Below, in pieces: positions 35,956-44,894 of a stretch of 64,000 bases of DNA. Position 1 is the first letter of the stretch; each line of letters opens with the position of its first letter. Source of the DNA: Lentzea tibetensis (lineage in GTDB: Bacteria; Actinomycetota; Actinomycetes; Mycobacteriales; Pseudonocardiaceae); the NCBI RefSeq assembly GCF_007845675.1, contig NZ_VOBR01000030.1, forward strand, positions 60,120-124,119. Direction: 5' to 3'. Under the pieces are notes generated by a model. The model searched no databases. It saw nothing but the letters and a program-made list of their open reading frames with translations, and was not told the origin of the DNA. The position numbers and the translations under genes are program-made.

Positions 35956-36984
35956 GTGAGTTTCGACGCGCTGCTCTGGCTGTCCTTCGGAGGCCCGGAA
36001 GGCCCCGAGGACGTCCGCCCCTTCCTGGAGAACGTGGTCCGCGGCAGGGGAGTGCCGCCCGAGCGGCTCGACGAGGTCGAAGCGCACTACCAGCACTTCG
36101 GCGGCGTCTCGCCGATCAACCGGCTGAACCTCGAGGCGATCGACGCCGTCCGCGCCGCGGGCCTCGACCTGCCCGTCTACTTCGGCAACCGCAACTGGCA
36201 CCCGATGGCCGAGGACACGCTCGGCAAGATGACGAGCGACGGCGTCCGGCGCGCGCTCGTGTTCCCGACGTCCGCGTACGGCGGCTACTCCGCCTGCCGC
36301 CAGTACGACGAGGACATCCTCCGCGCCCGCGCCGCGGTCGGCGACGACGCGCCGGAGCTCGTGAAGCTGCGCCAGTTCTTCGACCACCCGCTGTTCATCT
36401 CGTCCTTCGCGGACGCCGTGCGCGCGGCGGGCGCGGAGCTGACCGGGCCGTACCGAGTGGTGTTCACCGCGCACAGCGTGCCGGTGTCGGCGGACAAGGC
36501 CGCCGGTCCGCCCGCCGACGGCGGCCACCTGTACTCGCGTCAGGTCGCCGAGGCCTCCCGCCTGGTGGCGCTCGAGCTGGGGCTCACCGAGTACGACGTG
36601 GTGTGGCAGTCCAGGTCCGGTCCGCCGCAGATCCCGTGGCTGGCTCCGGACATCGTCGACCACATCGACGCGCTGCACGCCGACGGTGTGCGCGGTGTCG
36701 TGGTGGTCCCGATCGGGTTCGTGTCCGACCACCTGGAAGTCGTGTGGGACCTCGACACCGAGGCCCGTGAGCGTGCCGGTGAGCTGGGGATGGAGTTCGC
36801 CCGCGCGGCGACGCCCAACTCCGACCCCCGGTTCGCCGAGCTGGTGGTCGAGCTGGTCCGCGAGCACACCGAGGGGCTCGAGCCCCGCAAGCTGTCGTCG
36901 TTCACGTCGCTGGGCTGCACGACGGACGGCGCGTTCTGCGCGCTGCTGTGCTGCGAGCTGGCGAAGCGGCCGGTCCGGTCCTGA
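35956..36984 (+). CDS. hemH: ferrochelatase (coproporphyrin type)
   Basis: 342 residues. DALLWLSFGGPEGPEDVRPFLENVV starts the protein. The active-site histidine is in VVFTAHSVPVSAD, with YDVVWQSRSGPPQIPWLAPDI and VVVVPIGFVSDHLEVVWDLDTEA following. The C-terminal CxxxC-type cysteines (CTTDGAFCALLCCEL) may bind the [2Fe-2S] cluster known in actinobacterial HemH. It inserts iron into coproporphyrin III in the Gram-positive haem route. The position downstream of fabG-inhA mirrors the mycobacterial mabA-inhA-hemZ order, here with extra genes inserted. Confidence 0.94.
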   Translation: MSFDALLWLSFGGPEGPEDVRPFLENVVRGRGVPPERLDEVEAHYQHFGGVSPINRLNLEAIDAVRAAGLDLPVYFGNRNWHPMAEDTLGKMTSDGVRRALVFPTSAYGGYSACRQYDEDILRARAAVGDDAPELVKLRQFFDHPLFISSFADAVRAAGAELTGPYRVVFTAHSVPVSADKAAGPPADGGHLYSRQVAEASRLVALELGLTEYDVVWQSRSGPPQIPWLAPDIVDHIDALHADGVRGVVVVPIGFVSDHLEVVWDLDTEARERAGELGMEFARAATPNSDPRFAELVVELVREHTEGLEPRKLSSFTSLGCTTDGAFCALLCCELAKRPVRS

Positions 36985-36989
36985 CAGGG

Positions 36990-37037
36990 CCGCTCGCCCT
37001 CCCTCGGGGTGTGTCGGGGACTCGGGAGGGCGAGCGG
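36990..37037 (+). terminator. strong hairpin after hemH
   Basis: Perfect 14-bp stem (arms 36990-37003 and 37024-37037; CCGCTCGCCCTCCC and its complement) with a 20-nt loop, 5 bp after the hemH stop. Confidence 0.75.
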
Positions 37038-37158
37038 TGCTCATCGGTGGTGCGACGGGGCCGGGAGCTCACGGCCGTTGATGGAGGGCTGCCGGTCTCG
37101 GACCAGCCCCGTCGCAGGTCGACGCCGGGAACAGCCGCTTGTCCCGCGCCGACCGCTC
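37038..37158. other. intergenic gap without recognisable features
   Basis: Between the hemH terminator and the convergent small gene. I see no gene, repeat or RNA signal in it. Confidence 0.5.
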
Positions 37159-37548
37159 TCAGCGCTTCCGCACCACGTAGCGGATCGCGTCGATGACGAC
37201 GGCAGGCGGCGGGATGAGCGCACCCGGCGCGCTGACCCAGCGGGTCGGCACACCGTCCACTTCGGTCGGCGGCAACGCGATCGGTCCACTCTGGACGTTC
37301 ACGCCCGGCGGCAGCCGCTGAAAGGGTTCCTCCGTCAGGAAGACCCAGTGGTGCGTCGAGGCGAGGATCGGGACGACGATCTCCCGCCGCCGGATCTCGG
37401 TGTTGACCTCACCGGCGAGGCCCGCGGCGAGCCGCAGCCCGGCGATGCCCAGGTTGGCTGGCAGGAAGATCCCGTTGTTCTGCAGCAGCAGCGGCCACCC
37501 CAGGTCTCTGGCGTACCGGCTGATCACGGTGTGCGGTAGGACTGACAT
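37159..37548 (-). CDS. conserved-looking protein, unknown function
   Basis: About 129 residues from ATG 37548. It begins SVLPHTVISRYARDLGWPLLLQNNGIFLPANLGIAG, continues with a basic segment TEIRRREIVVPILASTHHWVFLTEEP and ends in PGALIPPPAVVIDAIRYVVRKR. The P-GV--GPIALPPTEVDG-P-RW middle resembles short actinobacterial proteins found with bifunctional primase-polymerase-like or Lsr2-linked loci, but I cannot place it in a family. An in-frame upstream start at 37617 is possible. No membrane segment or signal peptide. Confidence 0.5.
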   Translation of the reverse strand: MSVLPHTVISRYARDLGWPLLLQNNGIFLPANLGIAGLRLAAGLAGEVNTEIRRREIVVPILASTHHWVFLTEEPFQRLPPGVNVQSGPIALPPTEVDGVPTRWVSAPGALIPPPAVVIDAIRYVVRKR

Positions 37549-37620
37549 CTGCCGATTCCCCTCTCCTATGCCTGGTGTTCGCAGCGGAACACCATTGCGG
37601 TTGAGGGGGAATCGCATAAA

Positions 37621-38211
37621 TCAGCGAAGCATCTCCGCGAAGTGCTCGGACACCTCGTCGGCCACCTGTTCGGCGTTCCTCGAACCGTCCACTTCGTACA
37701 CCCGGATGCCGTAGGCACGTGCCCGCGAAACGGCGTCCTCGCCGATGATCCGGTCGCGGTCGATGTTGCGCACCGCGGCGCGGGCGAGCGTCTCCGCCTG
37801 GTGCAGGCGGAACTCCTCCGACGGCACCATCACGATCATCCGGTCGGGCTTGCTGAACTCCATCACCAGCTCCGGCCGCAGCCCCCAGCCCTCGGCGAGC
37901 ACGGGACGTCCGGACACCAGTGCGCGCAGGTCGTCGAGCGTCCACTCGAACCGGTCGGCGAACGACGACTCGATGATCCGCCGCGCCTCCAGCTCGGCCG
38001 TCGGCTCGGGCTCGGCGCCGTAGAGCGGCTGACTGCGCAGCGCGCGCTGGGCGATGCGCCGGTCGTTGTGGCCGCGCGCGTCGTGGTAGTCGTAGTGGTA
38101 CGCGGTGATCCCGTGCCGGTGCGCCAGGATTCGCGCCACGGTCGACTTACCGGCCCACTGGGCGCCACCGATCCACAACGCGTTGGCCAGCGTGCCGAAC
38201 GGATCCCACAT
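37621..38211 (-). CDS. P-loop kinase-like protein
   Basis: 196 residues. Walker A GAQWAGKSTVARILAHRHG at residues 15-33, then a YHYDYHD motif that may bind a phosphate acceptor, and ESSFADRFEWTLDDLRAL. VLAEGWGLRPELV matches the strand-2 acidic region of small-molecule kinases. It ends with a lid-like Arg-rich region (SRARAYGIRVYEVDG). It is most like uncharacterised AAA_33/shikimate-kinase-fold proteins. Substrate unknown. Confidence 0.7.
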   Translation of the reverse strand: MWDPFGTLANALWIGGAQWAGKSTVARILAHRHGITAYHYDYHDARGHNDRRIAQRALRSQPLYGAEPEPTAELEARRIIESSFADRFEWTLDDLRALVSGRPVLAEGWGLRPELVMEFSKPDRMIVMVPSEEFRLHQAETLARAAVRNIDRDRIIGEDAVSRARAYGIRVYEVDGSRNAEQVADEVSEHFAEMLR

Positions 38212-38261
38212 TCGAACCAGCTAACCAGGCGCCGACGCCCAGGCGCTCGCCCTTTCGGACG

Positions 38262-39059
38262 CTAGTGCCGCCCGGCAGCCTGGTCGGCGAGCACCCGGAC
38301 GGCCTCGTCGACGGCGGCGCACCGGGCCCGGCGCACGGCCTCGGACAACGGCCGCAGCGCGTCGTCGCGCGCCTGGGTCGCCGACGCGGACACGGCGCTA
38401 CCGGGTGCGTCCGACGCGGCGACGCGCAGGATCGCGTCGACCTCCGCGGCGCGCTGCAGGACGCGCAGCGCACGTGGAGGCATGGCGGCGGGCCACGGCA
38501 GCGTCGAGTTCTCCGTCGCCAGCTCGGCGATCTCCTTGCGCACGTTCGGCCGGTGCCGGGCGACGTCCAGCGTCACCAGCGCGGACGCGGCCTCGCGCAT
38601 CGCGGCGGCCAGGCCGTTCTCGGCCTCGCCGAGCGGGATGTGCTCGAGGCCGTTCGCGCTCGGCAGGTCGAACACGGTCCAGCGCATCACGCCGTCCGCG
38701 ACGATCTTCGGCACGAGCCCGACGCTCACCGACGGCACCACGATCGCCTCACCGGCGCGCAGCGCGCACTGCGAGAGCGGGCCCTTGCCGCCGAGGCCGC
38801 GCACGTCCCCGGCGACGGGCAGGACGAGTCGTGCGCCGACCGCTCCGGCGCGCCGCAGTGCGGCCAGCAGCAAAGCGGGCCCCACCGGGGCCTCGTCGGG
38901 ACCGGGGAGGTCGAGCGCAGTGGCGGTGCCGTCGTCGTCGGCGACCACCTCGTGCAGCTCGGCCCACGTTTGCAGGGCGTCGAGGACGTCGTCGGAGGCA
39001 GCCAGACCGTGCAGCCATCCCGACGCCCACACGACCAGCGTGGCGCTCGCACAGGACAC
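38262..39059 (-). CDS. hypothetical protein
   Basis: 265 residues, no signal peptide or helix. The N-terminal half is alpha/beta, with VLPVAGDVRGLGGKGPLSQCALRAGEAIVVPSVSVGLVP and DGVMRWTVFDLP. The C-terminal half is helical and Ala/Arg/Glu-rich. I recognise no family. It is divergent from fruR with 131 bp between them. Confidence 0.6.
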   Translation of the reverse strand: MSCASATLVVWASGWLHGLAASDDVLDALQTWAELHEVVADDDGTATALDLPGPDEAPVGPALLLAALRRAGAVGARLVLPVAGDVRGLGGKGPLSQCALRAGEAIVVPSVSVGLVPKIVADGVMRWTVFDLPSANGLEHIPLGEAENGLAAAMREAASALVTLDVARHRPNVRKEIAELATENSTLPWPAAMPPRALRVLQRAAEVDAILRVAASDAPGSAVSASATQARDDALRPLSEAVRRARCAAVDEAVRVLADQAAGRH

Positions 39060-39126
39060 GCATCGAGATTACGGGGCCAGCGGAAAGCGGACCCACCCGG
39101 TGTCTCGCATGGGGGACAAGAGGGGA

Positions 39127-39154
39127 TTGACACTCAGGTAACACCGGGCACAAT
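39127..39154 (+). promoter_or_regulatory. promoter of fructose operon
   Basis: TTGACA (39127-39132), 16 bp, CACAAT (39149-39154), 37 bp upstream of the fruR ATG. Two CAAACG direct copies at 39155-39160 and 39172-39177, just downstream of the -10, are candidate operator half-sites for autoregulation. Confidence 0.55.
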
Positions 39155-39190
39155 CAAACGTAACCAGGCAACAAACGGAAGGAACCGGGC

Positions 39191-39934
39191 ATGTACGCGA
39201 CGGAGCGGCACCGGCTGCTGGTGCAGCGAGCTCGTCAGGACGGGCGGGTCGACGTCGCGGACATGGCGGCCGAGCTGAACGTCGCCCCTGAGACCATCCG
39301 CCGTGACCTGGGCATTCTCGAGCGCCAGGGTCTCGTGCGCCGGGTGTACGGCGGCGCGGTCATGATCGATCGGCTCGACTTCGAACCGGGCGTGGCGCAA
39401 CGCGACCAGACCAACGCCGCCGAGAAGGAGCGCATCGCCAAGGCGGCGCTCCAGGAGGTGCCCGACCGCGGCGCGATCCTGCTCGACGCGGGCACCACGA
39501 CCAGCAGGCTCGCCACGTTGCTGCCGGCGGACAAAGAGCTGATCGTCTTCACCAACTCGCTGCCCGTCGCCACGATCGTCGCCGCCCGCCCGAACCTCAC
39601 GCTGCACCTGCTCGGCGGCCGGATCCGCGGCACGACGCTCGCCGCCGTCGAGTCGTGGACGCTGCAGGCGCTCGACGGGCTGCTGGTGGACGTGGTGTTC
39701 CTCGGCACCAACGGTTTCTCCGCCGAGCACGGGTTCACCACGCCGGACGTCGCCGAGGCCGCCGTGAAGCAGGCCATGGTCCGCGCCGGGCGCCGCCGCG
39801 TCGTGCTCGCGGACCACAGCAAGCACGGAGCGGACCAGCTCAGCCGGTTCGCGCACCTGTCCGAGGTCGACCTGCTCATCACCGACTCCGGACTCACCGA
39901 AGAGCTCGAGGACCTGGAGGTCGTCCGAGCATGA
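39191..39934 (+). CDS. fruR: DeoR-family fructose operon repressor
   Basis: 247 residues. The DeoR helix-turn-helix is at about 8-55 (RQDGRVDVADMAAELNVAPETIRRDLGILERQGLVRRVYGGA), then a sugar-phosphate-binding NagB/RpiA-like domain with ILLDAGTTTSRLATLLP and ADHSKHGADQLSRFAHL. It is first in an operon with 1-phosphofructokinase and the fructose PTS, with a 4-bp overlap to fruK, so it most likely responds to fructose 1-phosphate. The CAAACG repeats just before the gene may be its sites. Confidence 0.92.
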   Translation: MYATERHRLLVQRARQDGRVDVADMAAELNVAPETIRRDLGILERQGLVRRVYGGAVMIDRLDFEPGVAQRDQTNAAEKERIAKAALQEVPDRGAILLDAGTTTSRLATLLPADKELIVFTNSLPVATIVAARPNLTLHLLGGRIRGTTLAAVESWTLQALDGLLVDVVFLGTNGFSAEHGFTTPDVAEAAVKQAMVRAGRRRVVLADHSKHGADQLSRFAHLSEVDLLITDSGLTEELEDLEVVRA

Positions 39935-40851
39935 TCATCACCGTCACACCCAACCCGAGCCTCGACCGCACCGAGCTGGTCGAGGACTTCCGCCGCGGCG
40001 AGGTGCTGCGCGCGAAGAGCACCCGGCTGGACCCCGGTGGCAAGGGCGTCAACGTGTCCCGCGCGCTCGCCGCCGCCGGGACGCCGACCGTCGCCGTGCT
40101 GCCCGCGGGCGGTGCGGCCGGCGAGCGGCTCTCCGAGATGCTGGCGCCGGAAGGGGTTCCGGTCGTGTCCGTGCCGATCGCCGGTTCGACGCGCAGCAAC
40201 ATCGCGATCGTCGAACCGGACGGCACCACCACGAAGATCAACGAGCCGGGGCCTGAGCTGAGCCCGCGCGAGCTGACCGCGCTGGAGCACCGGGTCACCG
40301 CGCTGGCGCAGAGCGCGGAGTGGGTCGTCTTCTCCGGCAGCCTGCCGCCCGGCGCGCCGTTCGACTTCTACGCACGGGTCATCCGCAGGCTGGGCGACAC
40401 CCGGATCGCGGTCGACACGTCCGGCGGCGCGCTCGTCGCCGCCTGCGTGCCCCGGACCGACCTGATCAAGCCGAACCGCGAGGAGCTGGCCGAGCTCGCC
40501 GGTCGTCCGCTGAACACGCTCGACGAGATCGCGGACTTCTGCGCCGGGCTGCCCGTCGCCACCGTGCTGGTGAGCCTCGGCGCCGACGGCGCGCTGCTCG
40601 TCCAGCACGGCAAGGCGTGGCACGCCACCGGTCCCGCCGTCGAGGTGCGCAGCACGGTCGGCGCGGGCGACGCGATGCTCGCCGGTTTCCTGCACGCGGG
40701 CGCCCGAGGCCCGGACGCGCTGCGCATCGCCGTCGCGTACGGCACCGCCGCGGTCGCGCTCGAGGGCAGCCGCATGCCCACCCCCCAAGACGTGCACCCG
40801 CACGAGGTGCGCTGCCTCCCCTTCGAAGTCACCCACGGAGCCGCCCGATGA
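39931..40851 (+). CDS. fruK: 1-phosphofructokinase
   Basis: 306-residue PfkB sugar kinase. ITVTPNPSLDRTE opens the protein, PGGKGVNVSRALAA is the substrate motif, and VRSTVGAGDAMLAGFLHAG near 235 holds the anion hole and catalytic Asp. It phosphorylates fructose 1-phosphate to fructose 1,6-bisphosphate using ATP. It overlaps fruR by 4 bp and the next PTS gene by 4 bp. Confidence 0.94.
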   Translation: MIITVTPNPSLDRTELVEDFRRGEVLRAKSTRLDPGGKGVNVSRALAAAGTPTVAVLPAGGAAGERLSEMLAPEGVPVVSVPIAGSTRSNIAIVEPDGTTTKINEPGPELSPRELTALEHRVTALAQSAEWVVFSGSLPPGAPFDFYARVIRRLGDTRIAVDTSGGALVAACVPRTDLIKPNREELAELAGRPLNTLDEIADFCAGLPVATVLVSLGADGALLVQHGKAWHATGPAVEVRSTVGAGDAMLAGFLHAGARGPDALRIAVAYGTAAVALEGSRMPTPQDVHPHEVRCLPFEVTHGAAR

Positions 40852-41297
40852 ACGCCGCACTGATCACCACCGATCTCGTCGACCTCCACCTCGAGGGCGA
40901 GCGCCGTTCCGCCGTCCGCGAGCTGGCGCAGCGGCTCGTCGACGCGGGCCGCGTCACCGACATCGACCTCTTCCTCACCGACATCGAGAAGCGCGAGCAG
41001 CAGATGGCCACCGGACTGGAGGGCGGCATCGGCATCCCGCACTGCCGCTCGGCCGCGGTCACCGAGCCCACGCTCGCGTTCGGCCGCAGCACCAACGGCG
41101 TCGACTTCGGCGCGCCGGACGGCCCCGCGAAGCTGATCTTCCTGATCGCCGCGCCGGAAGGCGGCGGCGCAGACCACATGACCGTGCTCGCCGCGCTGGC
41201 CCGCCGCCTGGTGCGCGCCGAGTTCAAGCAGACGTTGTTGCAGGCCGACGACCCCGCCGCCGTCGCGGCCTACGTCCAGCAGGAGGTGTCCCCGTGA
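40848..41297 (+). CDS. fructose PTS IIA component
   Basis: 149-residue EIIA of the fructose/mannitol family. The phospho-accepting histidine is in GLEGGIGIPHCRSAAV (about residue 65). It receives phosphate from HPr and passes it to IIB. ATG 40848 overlaps the fruK stop. The separate IIA and HPr genes, in place of a fused FPr or IIABC protein, are the form seen here. Confidence 0.93.
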   Translation: MNAALITTDLVDLHLEGERRSAVRELAQRLVDAGRVTDIDLFLTDIEKREQQMATGLEGGIGIPHCRSAAVTEPTLAFGRSTNGVDFGAPDGPAKLIFLIAAPEGGGADHMTVLAALARRLVRAEFKQTLLQADDPAAVAAYVQQEVSP

Positions 41298-42712
41298 AGT
41301 TCGTCGCCGTCACCGCATGCCCCACGGGCATCGCGCACACCTACATGGCCGCGGAGTCGCTGGAGCAGACCGCGAAGGCCAACGGGGACGAGATCCTCGT
41401 GGAGACGCAGGGCTCCGCGGGCTCGACGCCGTTGAAGGCCGAGGAGATCGCGGGCGCCGATGCGGTGATCCTCGCCGCGGACGTCGCCGTGCAGGGCAAG
41501 GAGCGCTTCGCGGGCAAGCCGATCGTCGAGGCGTCCGTGAAGCAGGCCATCAGCGGAGCCACCGGCTTGTTCGACCAGGCTCGTGCCGCTGCTGCGGCTG
41601 GTCCAGCGCCTGCCGCACCTGCGTTGACCACCAAGGTCAGCGCCAACGACAAGCTCGGCACCAAGATCCGGCAGTGGCTGATGACCGGGGTCAGCTACCT
41701 GATCCCGTTCGTCGCGGCAGGCGGCCTGCTGATCGCGCTGTCGTTCGCGCTGGGCGGCTACGAGATCGTCAACGCCCCCAAGGTGACCGACCAGTTCGCC
41801 ATCGGCTCGCTGCAGAGCTGGGCCGCGCTGATGTTCCAGGTCGGCGCCGCCGCGTTCGGGTTCCTGGTGCCGGTGCTGGCGGGGTTCATCGCGTTCGCCA
41901 TCGCCGACCGGCCCGCCATCGCACCCGGCTTCGTCGGTGGCGCGATCGCGGTGACCGTCGGCGCGGGCTTCCTCGGCGGTCTCGCGGCCGGCCTGCTGGC
42001 CGGTGGCGTGGTGACGCTGCTGAAGCGCTGGAAGGTGCCGCGCTCGGTCGCGGGCATCATGCCGGTCGTCGTGTACCCGCTGCTCGGCTCGGCGATCGTC
42101 GGCATCCTGATGTACGTCGTGGTGGGCAAGCCCATCGCCGCCGCCACGACCGGTCTGACCAACTGGCTCAACGGGTTGAGCGGCGCGTCCGCGCTGCTGC
42201 TCGGCGCGCTGCTGGGCCTGATGATGGCGTTCGACATGGGCGGCCCGGTGAACAAGGCGGCCTACGCGTTCGCCGTCGGCGGACTCACCACCGGCGCCGA
42301 GGCGTCGCTGCAGATCATGGCCGCCGTGATGGCCGCGGGCATGGTGCCGCCGCTCGCGCTGGCACTGGCGTCGACCGTCCGCAAGAAGCTCTTCACCGAG
42401 GCGGAACGCGAGAACGGCCGCGCCGCGTGGCTGCTGGGCGCCTCGTTCATCACCGAGGGCGCGATCCCGTTCGCCGCGGCCGACCCGCTGCGGGTGATCC
42501 CGTCGATCATGCTCGGCTCGGCGGTCACGGGCGCGCTGTCGATGTCGTTCGGCGCGACGCTGCGCGCGCCGCACGGCGGCATCTTCGTGCTCCCGCTGAT
42601 CGGCTCACCGCTCCTGTTCGTCGTCGCGCTGCTGGCCGGTGTGCTCGTGTCCACCGCGGCCGTCATCGGACTCAAGCAGCTGCGGCCCGCGCCGTCGCTG
42701 GTCCCCGCCTGA
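41294..42712 (+). CDS. fruA: fructose PTS IIBC component
   Basis: 472 residues. The IIB domain (1-95) has the phosphocysteine in VAVTACPTGIAHTYMAAE. After an Ala/Pro linker the IIC membrane channel shows about nine to ten helices, with GVSYLIPFVAAGGLLIALSFALGG, AFDMGGPVNKAAYAFAVG and EGAIPFAAADPLRVIPSIMLGSAV, the IIC fructose signature. It transports and phosphorylates fructose to fructose 1-phosphate. GTG at 41294 overlaps the IIA stop. Confidence 0.95.
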   Translation: MKFVAVTACPTGIAHTYMAAESLEQTAKANGDEILVETQGSAGSTPLKAEEIAGADAVILAADVAVQGKERFAGKPIVEASVKQAISGATGLFDQARAAAAAGPAPAAPALTTKVSANDKLGTKIRQWLMTGVSYLIPFVAAGGLLIALSFALGGYEIVNAPKVTDQFAIGSLQSWAALMFQVGAAAFGFLVPVLAGFIAFAIADRPAIAPGFVGGAIAVTVGAGFLGGLAAGLLAGGVVTLLKRWKVPRSVAGIMPVVVYPLLGSAIVGILMYVVVGKPIAAATTGLTNWLNGLSGASALLLGALLGLMMAFDMGGPVNKAAYAFAVGGLTTGAEASLQIMAAVMAAGMVPPLALALASTVRKKLFTEAERENGRAAWLLGASFITEGAIPFAAADPLRVIPSIMLGSAVTGALSMSFGATLRAPHGGIFVLPLIGSPLLFVVALLAGVLVSTAAVIGLKQLRPAPSLVPA

Positions 42713-42722
42713 GGAGGCACCC

Positions 42723-42986
42723 GTGTACAAGGCAACCGTCGTCGTCGCGTCGTCCGTGGGCCTGCACGCCCGCCCAGCTGGGCTGGTCGCCCAGCTCGCG
42801 GCCCAGCAGTCCGCACCCGTGCTGATCAGCAAGATCGGCGGTGAACCGGTGGACGCGGCGAGCGTGCTCAGCCTCATGACCCTCGGCGCCGGGCACGGCG
42901 AGGAGGTCGAGCTGACGTCGGCCTCCGAGGAGGCGGTGCGGGCCGTGGCCGACCTGATCGGTCAGGACCTGGACGGACCTATGTGA
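42723..42986 (+). CDS. ptsH: phosphocarrier protein HPr
   Basis: 87 residues. VVVASSVGLHARPAGLVAQLAA holds the His15-type phosphorylation site. SLMTLGAGHGEEVELTSAS lies where HPr kinase Ser46 would be; the LSLMTLGA form is typical of actinobacterial HPr, which lacks HPr kinase control. It starts 10 bp after the IIBC gene and overlaps the convergent next gene by 25 bp. Enzyme I is not in the window. Confidence 0.95.
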   Translation: MYKATVVVASSVGLHARPAGLVAQLAAQQSAPVLISKIGGEPVDAASVLSLMTLGAGHGEEVELTSASEEAVRAVADLIGQDLDGPM

Positions 42987-43444
42987 CGTTCCAGCAGCTC
43001 GCGGAACCGCTGCTGGTCGTCCGTTCCCGAGAAGGCGCGGTGCGGCACCGAGAGTGCGACCGCGCCTTCGTCCAGCGTGCTCAGCACGAACCCGGTGCGC
43101 GTCTCGGTCCAGCCGGGCAGCTCGGCCCAGTCGATCTCCTCGCGGATCGCCCCGCCGACCGCCATGCGGAACGAGTACTCGTCGGCGCTGCCCACGACCG
43201 TCTGGCTGACCAGGTCGTTCGAGCTGAACCGCCACCACACGGCCACCGGCTCCATGAACCCGATGACGACCGCGAACACCAGCCCGAAGATCCCGGCCGC
43301 GGTCATGTCGAGGAAGAACAGCACCACGGACATGGCGCCGAGGACCAGCGCGAACCAGGGGGCCCAGCGGAACATCGGGACCATCGTGCGCAGGCTGGCA
43401 CGCCAGTCGGCCGGTTCGGGGGCCCATCGAAAGTCAACACTCAT
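42962..43444 (-). CDS. YcxB-like two-helix membrane protein
   Basis: 160 residues. Two adjacent helices (MFRWAPWFALVLGAMSVVLFFL and AAGIFGLVFAVVIGFMEPVAVWW) are followed by a soluble beta-rich domain with SQTVVGSADEYSFRMAVGGAIREEIDW and RTGFVLSTLDEGAVALSVPHRAFSG. This layout matches YcxB-like C-terminal proteins of unknown role. Its 3' end lies inside the HPr gene on the opposite strand. Confidence 0.65.
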   Translation of the reverse strand: MSVDFRWAPEPADWRASLRTMVPMFRWAPWFALVLGAMSVVLFFLDMTAAGIFGLVFAVVIGFMEPVAVWWRFSSNDLVSQTVVGSADEYSFRMAVGGAIREEIDWAELPGWTETRTGFVLSTLDEGAVALSVPHRAFSGTDDQQRFRELLERHIGPSRS

Positions 43445-43508
43445 CGCGCGAACAGCCTAGAGCAGCTCCACGTCGACTGCGGCGGAAAGCGCAAGTAGCG
43501 TCGATGAG

Positions 43509-44894
43509 GTGACCCAGAACCTGCCCCGCACGGCGGGCGAACTGCGCGCCGCCGGACACCTGCCCCGCGGCGTGAAGACGGAGATCAGGGAGAACCTGCT
43601 CGCGGCGCTGCGCGAGGGACGTGACCCGTGGCCGGGCATCGTCGGGTTCGAGCGCACGGTGCTGCCGCAGCTCGAACGGGCGTTGCTCGCCGGGCACGAC
43701 GTCGTCCTGCTGGGCGAACGCGGCCAGGGCAAGACGCGGCTGCTGCGCACCATCGTGACGTTGCTCGACGAGTGGACCCCGGTCATCGAGGGCAGTGAGC
43801 TCGGCGAGCACCCGCTGGAGCCGATCACGCCCGAGTCGAAGCGGCGCGCCGAACAGGAGGGCGACGACCTGCCCGTGAAGTGGCGGCACCGGGACGAGCG
43901 GTACGCCGAGAAGCTCGCCACGCCGGACACCTCGGTCGGTGACCTGGTCGGCGACGTCGACCCGGTGAAGGTCGCGGAGGGCCGCAGCCTCGGCGACCCG
44001 GAGACGATCCACTACGGCCTGCTGCCGCGCAGCCACCGCGGCATCATCGCGATCAACGAGCTGCCCGACCTCGCCGAACGCATCCAGGTCGCGCTGCTCA
44101 ACGTCATGGAGGAGCGCGACATCCAGGTCCGCGGCTACACGCTGCGGCTGCCGCTGGACGTGCTGCTCGTCGCGACCGCGAACCCCGAGGACTACACGAA
44201 CCGCGGCCGCATCATCACGCCGCTGAAGGACCGCTTCGGCGCGGAGGTGCGCACGCACTACCCGCTGGAGATCACGCACGAGGTGGCGCTGGTGCGGCAG
44301 GAGGCCGAGCTGGTCGCCGAGGTCGGCGACCACCTGCTGGAGATCATCGCCCGGTTCGTGCGGCACCTGCGCGAGTCGTCGTCCATCGACCAGCGGTCGG
44401 GCGTGTCCGCGCGGTTCGCGGTCGCGGCGGCGGAAACCGTTGCCGCGTCGGCGTTGCGGCGCAGCGCGTTGATCGGTGAGACGCCCGCCGTCGCGCGGCC
44501 GGTCGACCTGTTGTCGGTGCCGGACGTGCTGCGCGGCAAGCTCGAGTTCGAGGCTGGTGAGGAGGGGCGCGAGGACGAGGTGCTCATCCACCTGCTGCGC
44601 CGCTCGATCGCGGACACGGCGCGCGCCCGGTTCGCCGGGCTCGACCTGCGGACGCTCGCGCACACCGTGTCCGACGGGCACCCCGTCGCGACCGGCGACC
44701 GCGTGCACGCGGGTGACCTGCTCGCCGCGTTGCCGGAGCTGCCGGTGCTGCACGAGGTCGCGGCGCGGCTCGGCGCGGGCCCGAAGGACCCGGTCGGGCG
44801 GATCGCGTCGGCCGTCGAGCTGGCGCTGGAGTCGCTCTACCTGACGCGCAACCTCGCGAAGGACGAGGACGACGAGCGACAGGTCTACGGGTGA
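43509..44894 (+). CDS. Mg-chelatase-like AAA+ ATPase
   Basis: 461 residues. Walker A GERGQGKTRLL (about 74-84), Walker B-like GIIAINELPDLAERIQ and sensor VLLVATANPEDYTNRGRIITPLKDRFGAEV, the ChlI/MoxR clade pattern. HIII-type lid motifs follow. It overlaps the VWA gene by 4 bp, so it acts with that protein in a ChlI-ChlD-like pair. These pairs, found in many actinobacteria without chlorophyll or cobalamin genes, probably remodel metal-binding or protein targets. The substrate is unknown. Confidence 0.88.
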   Translation: MTQNLPRTAGELRAAGHLPRGVKTEIRENLLAALREGRDPWPGIVGFERTVLPQLERALLAGHDVVLLGERGQGKTRLLRTIVTLLDEWTPVIEGSELGEHPLEPITPESKRRAEQEGDDLPVKWRHRDERYAEKLATPDTSVGDLVGDVDPVKVAEGRSLGDPETIHYGLLPRSHRGIIAINELPDLAERIQVALLNVMEERDIQVRGYTLRLPLDVLLVATANPEDYTNRGRIITPLKDRFGAEVRTHYPLEITHEVALVRQEAELVAEVGDHLLEIIARFVRHLRESSSIDQRSGVSARFAVAAAETVAASALRRSALIGETPAVARPVDLLSVPDVLRGKLEFEAGEEGREDEVLIHLLRRSIADTARARFAGLDLRTLAHTVSDGHPVATGDRVHAGDLLAALPELPVLHEVAARLGAGPKDPVGRIASAVELALESLYLTRNLAKDEDDERQVYG